Below, piece after piece: positions 54,595 through 62,031 of a stretch of 64,000 nt of DNA. Within the stretch, counting starts at the first letter, position 1, and each line of letters starts with the position of its first letter. Position numbers and translations under genes: made by a program. Under the pieces are notes generated by a model, which did not search any database, had not been told where the DNA came from, and saw nothing but the letters and a program-made list of their open reading frames with translations. Source of the DNA: Brevibacterium aurantiacum (GTDB lineage: Bacteria > Actinomycetota > Actinomycetes > Actinomycetales > Brevibacteriaceae); assembly GCF_007558825.1 (NCBI RefSeq), contig NZ_VLTK01000003.1:186001-250000 (forward strand), in the 5' to 3' direction.

Positions 54595-55338
54595 ATGAAT
54601 TCTCAGGCAGAGATCATCGCCCACAGAGGCGGGCAGTGGCCCGGCATGAGTGAGAACACTCTTGAGGCATTCACCGCCGCCCATCGGGCAGGTGTGCGGT
54701 GGATGGAGACCGACGTCCACGCCTCGGCCGACGGCGTCCTGTTCGCAGCCCATGATGCCGACCTGGACCGCATTGCCGATCGCCCGCACCGCATCCGCGA
54801 CCTCACCGCCACCGAACTCGACTCCGTCGAACTCCTGGCCGGAGGTCGTCTTCCCCGGCTGTCTTCTCTCCTCGAGTCGATTCCGGAGGCGGCGTGGAAC
54901 ATCGATGTCAAGGCTGCCGTCAGCATCGCCCCGATGGTTCGATTCGTCCGCAGACTCAACGCCGAAGGGAGGATCCGGCTTGCTTCGTTCTCGTCGTCGA
55001 CCCTGCGCGTTCTGCGAGAGGCCCTGCCTGGGGTCCGATCCTCAGCAGGAGTCGTGGAGTCCGCGATGTTCGCAGCGGGAGGACTGCCCGGAGTGGCCGA
55101 GTCCGGCCCCTGTCCCCTGCCGGCCGGCCTCGACTCGCTGCAGGTGCCGATGTCATTCAAGGGCGTGCCCGTCATCACCGAGGATTTCGTGTCTCGGGCT
55201 CACCACTCGGGTCTGCAGGTCCATGTATGGACCATCAATGACCCTGCTTCGATGCGTGTCCTCCTCGACCTCGATGTCGATGGAATCGTCACCGACGACG
55301 TTGAGGCCGGGCTGCGCGAGCTCGCGGCTCGGACCTGA
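54595..55338 (+). CDS. Glycerophosphodiester phosphodiesterase
   Basis: 247 residues. The family motifs are IIAHRGGQWPGMSENTLEAF (catalytic His, Glu), METDVHASADGVLFAAHDADLDR (metal Glu/Asp and second His), AAWNIDVKAA and the C-terminal VHVWTINDPASM. It hydrolyses glycerophosphodiesters to glycerol 3-phosphate. No signal peptide, so cytosolic. No ribosome-binding site precedes the ATG; the transcript is probably leaderless. Confidence 0.92.
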   Translation: MNSQAEIIAHRGGQWPGMSENTLEAFTAAHRAGVRWMETDVHASADGVLFAAHDADLDRIADRPHRIRDLTATELDSVELLAGGRLPRLSSLLESIPEAAWNIDVKAAVSIAPMVRFVRRLNAEGRIRLASFSSSTLRVLREALPGVRSSAGVVESAMFAAGGLPGVAESGPCPLPAGLDSLQVPMSFKGVPVITEDFVSRAHHSGLQVHVWTINDPASMRVLLDLDVDGIVTDDVEAGLRELAART

Positions 55339-55415
55339 GTGCTGGGAATAGGCGCAGACGGTAGACTGTTCTTTCGTATGAGACGTCTGCAGTCGAGTCG
55401 GAAGGTGAGAGAGAT

Positions 55416-55757
55416 ATGAGCGAACGCAGTCTCCGCGGTACACAGTTGGGCTCACGCAGCCTGGAAACGGAAGAGGGCGTCGAACCAGCGCCTCGCCAGA
55501 TGGTCGAATTCGAGTGCGAAGATGGAACCAGGTTCAAGGTTCCCTTCTCGATCGAAGCCGAAGTTCCCTCCACCTGGGATTCGGGCATCCACGGCGTCGG
55601 CACCCGTGTCGGCGTGAACGAGCCCGATGGCGAGCCGGGCAAGCACGTGCGCTCCCACTGGGACATGCTGCTCGAGCGCCGCTCCTTCGACGAACTTCAG
55701 GTTCTGCTCGATGAGCGACTTGCTGTGCGCCGCGGTGAGGTGCCTGCGCAGGCCTGA
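55416..55757 (+). CDS. rbpA: RNA polymerase-binding protein RbpA
   Basis: 113 residues. The N-terminal MSERSLRGTQLGSRSLETE, the core VPFSIEAEVPSTWDSG and the C-terminal sigma-binding THWDMLLERRSxxEL-type segment (SHWDMLLERRSFDELQVLL) identify actinobacterial RbpA. It binds RNA polymerase and principal sigma factors and stabilises open promoter complexes. Next to the ppm1 gene, as in mycobacteria. A long shared terminator follows. Confidence 0.96.
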   Translation: MSERSLRGTQLGSRSLETEEGVEPAPRQMVEFECEDGTRFKVPFSIEAEVPSTWDSGIHGVGTRVGVNEPDGEPGKHVRSHWDMLLERRSFDELQVLLDERLAVRRGEVPAQA

Positions 55758-55793
55758 GGGCCTCTGCACTGAATCGCACGAGCACACCTGAGC

Positions 55794-55841
55794 AAGAAGG
55801 GGCGGGGTGCAGGTCATCGGACCTGCACCCCGCCCCTTCTT
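55794..55841. terminator. Bidirectional terminator between rbpA and ppm1
   Basis: A perfect 22-bp stem (55794-55815 with 55820-55841, AAGAAGGGGCGGGGTGCAGG in the arm) with an ATCG loop, flanked by A and T runs for both directions. Confidence 0.9.
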
Positions 55842-55858
55842 GACTGCCAGGAGCCGCC

Positions 55859-56635
55859 TCAGCGCCCCCAGGAAGTCGTCCTGCGAGCAGCGATTCGCTC
55901 GATGAAGTCTCGAGCCTGACGTCTGCGGCGCGTCAGCCCCCAACCGGCTACCTTGGTGAATGCCTCGGAGATGATCGATCCGCTCATCTTCGATTCGCCC
56001 AGTTCGCGTTCGACGAAGACGATGGGAACCTCGGCCACGCGGAATCCGGCCTCGATCGTGCGGTAGGTCATGTCGATCTGGAAGCAGTACCCCTGGGACT
56101 GCACTCCGGAGAGATCAAGACTCTGCAGCACCTCTCGCGAATATGCACGGAACCCTGCTGTCGCGTCCTTGACCCCGAGACCCATGACCGCATTGACGTA
56201 GATGTTGGCTCCGCGGGAGAGGAAGAAGCGGGAGCGAGGCCAGTCGACGATCGCCCCACCCCGAACCCACCTCGAGCCGATGACGAGGTCGGCATGTCCC
56301 GCCTGGGCCACAGCCAGAAGTTGCCCGAGGTCCAGAGGGCGGTGAGATCCGTCGGCGTCGAACTCGCAGATGATGTCGTAATCGCGCTCCAGCGCCCATT
56401 CGAATCCGGCGATGTAGGCCATCCCCAGACCGGACTTCTCACTGCGATGCAGGACGTGCAGCCGTGGATCGGCGCGTGCCTGGTCATCGACCCAGTCACC
56501 GGTGCCGTCGGGTGAGCCGTCATCGACGACGAGAACGTCGACGTCGGGCTGATTCTCGAACAGACCGGCCAGTGTCACGGGAAGAGCGAGTCGTTCGTTG
56601 TAGGTCGGAATGACGACCAGAGTCTTAGAAACCAC
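55859..56635 (-). CDS. ppm1: Polyprenol monophosphomannose synthase (glycosyltransferase family 2)
   Basis: 258 residues from GTG 56635; a GTG at 56680 is possible. The family 2 glycosyltransferase core shows VVIPTYNERLALP, VLVVDDGSPDGTGDW, ICEFDADGSHRP (metal DXD-like), IGSRWVRGG and VPIVFVERELGESKMSG. It makes polyprenyl-phosphate mannose for mannosylation of cell-envelope glycolipids and proteins. No apolipoprotein N-acyltransferase domain is fused, unlike in Mycobacterium. Position opposite rbpA supports the assignment. Confidence 0.92.
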   Translation of the reverse strand: MVSKTLVVIPTYNERLALPVTLAGLFENQPDVDVLVVDDGSPDGTGDWVDDQARADPRLHVLHRSEKSGLGMAYIAGFEWALERDYDIICEFDADGSHRPLDLGQLLAVAQAGHADLVIGSRWVRGGAIVDWPRSRFFLSRGANIYVNAVMGLGVKDATAGFRAYSREVLQSLDLSGVQSQGYCFQIDMTYRTIEAGFRVAEVPIVFVERELGESKMSGSIISEAFTKVAGWGLTRRRRQARDFIERIAARRTTSWGR

Positions 56636-56800
56636 GGCCACAACGATACGCCGAGCGTGGCGGAATATATGAGTCGACACTCTCGCCTTCGGACCACGTT
56701 GGGAAACGAGTTATCTAATGACGAGAGTGCCGACTCCATCCCAGCTGCTGTGGAATGTCAACAACGAATCTAGTGGCTGTCGTGATCTTTGCAAAATCTC

Positions 56801-56836
56801 TCTGACCTGGGGTTACGTTCAAATCTCCAGGTCAGA
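56801..56836. promoter_or_regulatory. Inverted repeat in the gap between ppm1 and the amidohydrolase gene
   Basis: TCTGACCTGG and CCAGGTCAGA form perfect 10-bp arms with a 16-base loop. The 290-bp gap (56636-56925) otherwise shows no gene. The repeat could be the end signal of the amidohydrolase transcript or an operator for ppm1. Confidence 0.4.
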
Positions 56837-56925
56837 CGCAAGGCAGAATGATAAAAATACTTGGCTTCTCGGCGTGTCGTCTTGAATCTGGCGATCAGGG
56901 TCGACCGTCACCGCGTCGACGGGTT

Positions 56926-57885
56926 CTATGCATCCTCGCGGAGTGCGATGCGAGTCGGCAGCACGACGTCGGGTGAGAGTTCCGGCAGTCCGGGTGTGCC
57001 CGAACGCGGATCGGTGCTCCACGCGGCAACGCGTGCATCTGCGACCTGAACGACGAGTCGTTCGACCTGCCAGCGCACGAAGTCAGCGTCGGCTCCGGGG
57101 GCGAGGACTCCACCGTCTGGGTTGCCAGCGGCACGGTGAGCGAACCGGGTGGCTGCGTTGAACGCTGCGCGTGCTCCGATTCCGTTCTCGCCGACAACGG
57201 CCGAGCGCACAGCAGCCCACGGTGAGCCCTGTGAGTCCGTCCACGACACCTGGGCACCTGCCGACAGCAGCTGCGCCAAAGGCTGCGGCTGCGCGGGATC
57301 GAGAGTGATCGCGATGCCTGAGTAGCCCAGCGGCGTGATGAAGTCCTCAGTGACGCTGAAGTTCAGCAGCAGACGGTATCCGTTGCGCTGTGCCAGTGCG
57401 GCATGGTCGCGCACACGGTCAAGGACCTCGCCGAGGCGCTGGTTCGATTCGACCTGGATGTACAGTGCCGTCTCCGGCAACGTATCAAGGCGGAGGAAGT
57501 CGAGCGCAGCGATGCTCGCTCTGTCCGCGGTCGGGTCCGCCGCTGGAGCGGTCTCGGCGCTGATCTCGGGATACGCGACGATCCTCAGAGTCCTGGGCGC
57601 GCGTTCACTGAAGTCCCGCACGGCCTCAGCGGTCCCGAGGACGTGCACATGGGTGAAACCGGACTCGACGAGCCGGTCACCGTCGGGAGCGCCCTCGCGC
57701 AGAGTCAGCCCCGCGTGAACGAAACCGGGGGTGAGGAAGTCCCCGTCGAGATTGATTGCGTCGGGCTCCGATGCAAGCGCTGCCTCATCGGAGCCGATGA
57801 ACGAGACCTTCCCGTCCTTCGTGCCCAAGGCGGTCGCAAACGGGTCGACACTGCTGTATACATCTCCACCAAAGTACATAGTCAC
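56926..57885 (-). CDS. Amidohydrolase-like protein without metal-binding histidines
   Basis: 319 residues starting with GTG. The composite beta-sandwich start (YSSVDPFATALGTKDGKVSFIG) and end (GVLAPGADADFVRWQVERLVVQ) are those of YtcJ/imidazolonepropionase-like amidohydrolases. The position of the metal motif reads FLTPGFVHAGLTLREG instead of PGFVDxHxH, and the later His ligands are also missing. The protein is about 100-200 residues shorter than active relatives. It is probably catalytically inactive. Divergent from the fusion nuclease gene by 71 bp. Confidence 0.8.
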   Translation of the reverse strand: MTMYFGGDVYSSVDPFATALGTKDGKVSFIGSDEAALASEPDAINLDGDFLTPGFVHAGLTLREGAPDGDRLVESGFTHVHVLGTAEAVRDFSERAPRTLRIVAYPEISAETAPAADPTADRASIAALDFLRLDTLPETALYIQVESNQRLGEVLDRVRDHAALAQRNGYRLLLNFSVTEDFITPLGYSGIAITLDPAQPQPLAQLLSAGAQVSWTDSQGSPWAAVRSAVVGENGIGARAAFNAATRFAHRAAGNPDGGVLAPGADADFVRWQVERLVVQVADARVAAWSTDPRSGTPGLPELSPDVVLPTRIALREDA

Positions 57886-57956
57886 AGCCGATAGGCTACA
57901 CCTCTGTGTCCGCGTCTTTGCACTCGAGTCAGGAGTGTCGGGTATCGTCAGCGAGT

Positions 57957-59672
57957 GTGAAGCCCTTGGTCCTGATCGATACGCCCGCCCTGTACTACCG
58001 TGCCTTCTACTCGGTCCCTGATTCGATCGTCAATGACGACGGCCAGCCGGTCAACGCCGTGCGCGGCGTCCTCGACGCGATAGCCCAGATGATTCGCCGA
58101 TTCGACTCCCCGCGAGTTGTGGCGACCATGGACGCGGATTGGCGACCCGCCTTCCGAACCGCGATCATGCCCGAATACAAAGCGGCCCGGGTCAAAGATG
58201 CCGAAGCAGGCACTGAGATCCCACCCGAGCTGGCCGTGCAGCTGCCGATCATGACTCGCGTTCTTCAGTCCGCAGGAATCCCCATCGCCGAGGTGGACGG
58301 GACCGAAGCCGATGACGTGATCGCGACTATGGCCGCCCAGTCGCGCACCCCTGTGGTCATCGTCTCCCCCGATCGTGATCTGCTCGCACTCATCGATGAG
58401 GCCGCAGACGTCAGTGTGCTTCGACCGCGTAAGGGCGGAGAGTGGGAGGCCATCACCCAGGCAGATCTGCCCGAGGCCTATGGTGTGCCCGATGGAACCC
58501 GATACCGTGAGCTCGCCGCGTTGCGCGGCGATCCCTCGGACGGTCTGCCTGGCGCACCGGGGATCGGAGAGAAGACCGCCGCGACGCTGCTCGCGAACTT
58601 CGGTTCCCTCGCATCGGTCATCAAGGCCGCAAAGGCCGGTGTGAAGACCGGTGGTCTCAGCCCCAAACGAGCGGCCACGCTGATCGAAGAGGAGGACACG
58701 CTCTACAAGACCGTTGAGGTCATGCGGTGCCTGACCGACGTCGCGCATGGGCTCGATCTCGACTCCATACCCGGCGAGCTCGATCGCCCTGCGGTGGAGA
58801 CAGCAGCCCGTGGTCAGAATATCCGCCGTTCGGTCGACAATCTCATCGCCGCCCTCGGCAGCGCCGACACAGAATCCGGCCCGAAGGCATCGGGACAATC
58901 CTTCCCCATGGCCACCGGCACAAGCACGATCACTCCGATCCAGGCGCCTGCTGCTCAGCCTGCGGCCGCGCCGGTTCCGAGCTTATCCGCCGCTGATTCC
59001 TGGTCGCAGTCGCGGCTGGTCGGTTTCGATCTCGAGACGACCGGTGTCGACCCGTCGACTGCCAGGATCGTGACTGCTGCATTCGTCGAATCCGTCGACA
59101 ATTCACGCACCTGGCTCGCCGACCCCGGCGTCGAAATTCCCGAACCGGCGCGAGCTGTTCATGGAATCACCACCGAATTCGCCCAAGCCAACGGCGCTCC
59201 GGTGTCAGAGGTGATCGCCGAGCTCTGCACGGTCTTGTCGGATCTCAGATCTGAAGGCGCCGTCGTCGTCGGCCACAATATCGTCTATGACCTCAGCGTC
59301 ATGGCGGCCGAAGTCAAACGCCATCAGCCCCATATCGACTTCGCGGCACTGCTGCCGACGATCGTCGATACATTTGTCCTGGACAAGCGCATCGAGCAGT
59401 TCCGTCGTGGCAAACGGACTCTCACGGAGACGGCCAAACGTTGGAAGGTAACCCTGCTCGACGCCCACGATGCCGCAGCGGATGCCCTTGCCGCCCTGGA
59501 CATTTCCCGAGCATTGGCCGAGAGCTCGGAGGAAATCGCGAATCTCACTCGGGCCGATATCATGGCCGCCCAGGGCGACTGGAAACGCGCTCAGGCCGCT
59601 GACCTGCAGTCTTGGTTGCGCAGAAAGGGCAACGCCGAGGCCGTCGTCGATGGCTCCTGGCCCATGGCCTGA
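57957..59672 (+). CDS. Fusion of a PolA-type 5'-3' nuclease with a DEDDh 3'-5' exonuclease
   Basis: 571 residues from GTG 57957. Residues 1-300 form a FEN-like 5'-3' exonuclease: VLIDTPALYYRAFYSV, YKAARVKDA, GTEADDVIATMA, SPDRDLLALI and the helix-three-turn-helix DGLPGAPGIGEKTAATLL, with all expected acidic residues. A Pro/Ala/Thr linker (about 300-350) follows without any stop. Residues 350-520 are a DEDDh exonuclease: VGFDLETTGVDPS, VVGHNIVYDLSVM and LDAHDAAADALAALDIS. The first part corresponds to the stand-alone 5'-3' exonuclease of mycobacteria; the second is DnaQ-like. A TATCGT box lies eight bases before the start. Confidence 0.9.
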   Translation: MKPLVLIDTPALYYRAFYSVPDSIVNDDGQPVNAVRGVLDAIAQMIRRFDSPRVVATMDADWRPAFRTAIMPEYKAARVKDAEAGTEIPPELAVQLPIMTRVLQSAGIPIAEVDGTEADDVIATMAAQSRTPVVIVSPDRDLLALIDEAADVSVLRPRKGGEWEAITQADLPEAYGVPDGTRYRELAALRGDPSDGLPGAPGIGEKTAATLLANFGSLASVIKAAKAGVKTGGLSPKRAATLIEEEDTLYKTVEVMRCLTDVAHGLDLDSIPGELDRPAVETAARGQNIRRSVDNLIAALGSADTESGPKASGQSFPMATGTSTITPIQAPAAQPAAAPVPSLSAADSWSQSRLVGFDLETTGVDPSTARIVTAAFVESVDNSRTWLADPGVEIPEPARAVHGITTEFAQANGAPVSEVIAELCTVLSDLRSEGAVVVGHNIVYDLSVMAAEVKRHQPHIDFAALLPTIVDTFVLDKRIEQFRRGKRTLTETAKRWKVTLLDAHDAAADALAALDISRALAESSEEIANLTRADIMAAQGDWKRAQAADLQSWLRRKGNAEAVVDGSWPMA

Positions 59673-59714
59673 ACGATAGAATCAATTGCGACCATCACTC
59701 GACGAAGGACGATA

Positions 59715-61976
59715 ATGGGTTTCTTTTCACGACTGCTCAACCGACCCGGCGCACAGGCCGACAAAGCCACGGGATGGTTCGATAAGGCCGCTGACGATAT
59801 GGCGGCCGCGAGTCGTGAGTACGCGAAGATGGATGATAGCGAGCTGACAGAGGCCGCTGCCGACATCTTCACCTCAGGCTCCACGCAGGACAACCTCATT
59901 CGCTATTGTGCGTTGGCTCGTGAGGCTGCCGAACGGTCTCTCGACGAGCGCGCCTATGACACGCAGATCAAGGGCCTGGTGGGACTGCTGCAGGCGAATA
60001 TCGTGCAGATGGCCACCGGTGAGGGCAAGACCCTCGTCGGCGCTCTCGCTGCGGCCGGTTATGCTCTGCAGGGTCGTCGAGTACACGTAGTCAGCGTCAA
60101 CGACTACCTCGCTGTTCGCGACCGGACCTGGATGAAGCCCCTCTTCGACCTCCTCGGTGTTCAGTCAGCATCGATCTCCGGTACTCAGAGTGAGTCCGAG
60201 CGACGCGAGAGCTATGGTGCTGAGGTTCTCTATGCTTCCGTGACGGAGGTCGGCTTCGACGTGCTGCGCGATCGTTTCGTCACCGATGACGACCAGATTC
60301 GCGTCCCGGATCGTGATGTCGTCATCGTCGACGAAGCTGACTCTGTGCTCATCGACGAAGCACGTGTCCCCCTCGTCCTCGCCGGATCGGCCAGTGTCGA
60401 AGACGCCAACGCTGCGATCGCGGCACTCGTCGAGACCCTCGAGCCCGGCGTCGATTACGAGATCAGCCCGGATCATCAGGCGGTCTCGCTCACAGACGAG
60501 GGAATCAATCGCGTCGAAGCTGAACTCGATGTCGAGCTCTTCGGTGAAGACGCGTCCGATCTCGCCGCGGTCAACCTGGCGTTGTATGCGAAGTCCCTGG
60601 TCAAGCGTGATGTCGACTATCTCGTCGTCGACGGACGGGTCAAACTTATCTCGGCTTCCCGTGGGCGTGTGGCCGAACTGCAGCGTTGGCCAGACGGACT
60701 GCAGGCAGCGGTCGAGGCCAAGGAAGGCGTCGGCACCACTGAAAGCGGTGAGATCCTCGATCAGATGACCGTCGAAGAGCTCATCCACGGCTACGAGACC
60801 GTCTGCGGTATGACGGGAACCGCGTTGGCTGTCGGCGATGACCTGCGCGAGTTCTACAACCTTGAGATCGTCCCCGTCGACACGCACCTGCCCGTCATCC
60901 GCAACGACGAACCTGACAGGCTCTACACGTATCAGGAGTCGAAGGAACGCGCGATCGTCGACGAGGTCGCCGACAACCATGCCAAGGATCGTCCCGTGCT
61001 CATCGGCACCTCCTCGGTGGCGGAAAGCGAATCGCTGGCGGCTCGGCTGACCGAACGCGGGATCGATGTTGCGGTTCTCAATGCCAAGGACGATTCGCTC
61101 GAGGCTGAGGTCATCGCGGCTGCCGGTGCCCCCGGTGCGGTGACGGTGTCGACCCAGATGGCCGGACGCGGCACCGATATCCGCCTGGCCGATGACAGCG
61201 TTGCCGATGCCGGCGGGCTCTTGGTCATCGGTGCCGGACGATACCTGTCCTCACGTCTTGATGATCAGCTGCGCGGTCGCGCCGGACGTCAAGGCGATCC
61301 GGGAACATCCGTGTTCTTCACCAGCCTTGAAGATGAGCTGCTGACCCGTGTCCCGGAGATCCAACGTTTCGTCTCCGAAGGAGATGAGACCGGGTGGATC
61401 GAGTCGAAGCGGGCGCTGAGTCTCGTCGAACACGCCCAGCGCGTCGCTGAAGGTCAGAACACGGCACTGCATCGCGACACCTGGAAGTTCAATGAGCTCA
61501 TGGCCAAGCAGCGTGACCTCGTCCTCGCTCGACGCCAAGAGCTGCGCGTCGATGATGAGGCCATCAACGAACTCAAGGGGCGCCTCGGCGATGTGGCGGA
61601 GGATCTGGCGGTCGAGCATTCGCAGGAGCTCGTCGACGCGACGCTGCGCGAAGTGATGCTGTTCCATCTCGACGCACGCTGGGTCGACCACCTCGCCTTC
61701 CTCAACGATCTGCGTGAGGGCATCCATCTGCGCACCTTTGCACGTGAAAAGCCGCATGAGGCGTTCAACACGGAGTCCATCCGCGTCTTCTCCTCGTTCT
61801 GGTCCGACGTCATCGAGGATTCAGCGTCGACGGTCGAAGAGGCAGAGTTCACGGAGACCGGAATCGATCTGGAATCGCACGGGCTCAAGCGTCCGTCGTC
61901 GACGTGGACCTACCTGACCACGGAGAGCGCGTTCGGCTCCGACATCGAGAACATCGTCAAGAAGGTCAAGCGCTGA
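59715..61976 (+). CDS. secA2: Accessory Sec translocase ATPase SecA2
   Basis: 753 residues, shorter than SecA1. Walker A is MATGEGKTLVGALAAAGYAL, Walker B is VIVDEADSVLIDEARVPLVL, and the DEAD-motor second half has STQMAGRGTDIRLAD and LDDQLRGRAGRQGDPG. The C-terminal zinc-binding tail of SecA1 is missing, as is usual for SecA2. It exports a small group of proteins through SecYEG. The ATG has GAAGGA upstream. It starts 42 bp after the nuclease fusion gene. Confidence 0.93.
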   Translation: MGFFSRLLNRPGAQADKATGWFDKAADDMAAASREYAKMDDSELTEAAADIFTSGSTQDNLIRYCALAREAAERSLDERAYDTQIKGLVGLLQANIVQMATGEGKTLVGALAAAGYALQGRRVHVVSVNDYLAVRDRTWMKPLFDLLGVQSASISGTQSESERRESYGAEVLYASVTEVGFDVLRDRFVTDDDQIRVPDRDVVIVDEADSVLIDEARVPLVLAGSASVEDANAAIAALVETLEPGVDYEISPDHQAVSLTDEGINRVEAELDVELFGEDASDLAAVNLALYAKSLVKRDVDYLVVDGRVKLISASRGRVAELQRWPDGLQAAVEAKEGVGTTESGEILDQMTVEELIHGYETVCGMTGTALAVGDDLREFYNLEIVPVDTHLPVIRNDEPDRLYTYQESKERAIVDEVADNHAKDRPVLIGTSSVAESESLAARLTERGIDVAVLNAKDDSLEAEVIAAAGAPGAVTVSTQMAGRGTDIRLADDSVADAGGLLVIGAGRYLSSRLDDQLRGRAGRQGDPGTSVFFTSLEDELLTRVPEIQRFVSEGDETGWIESKRALSLVEHAQRVAEGQNTALHRDTWKFNELMAKQRDLVLARRQELRVDDEAINELKGRLGDVAEDLAVEHSQELVDATLREVMLFHLDARWVDHLAFLNDLREGIHLRTFAREKPHEAFNTESIRVFSSFWSDVIEDSASTVEEAEFTETGIDLESHGLKRPSSTWTYLTTESAFGSDIENIVKKVKR

Positions 61977-62031
61977 ACCAGATTCTGTTGCTCAACCAGA
62001 TCTCGCTGCTGAGTCCGGACCGATCTGCCGA

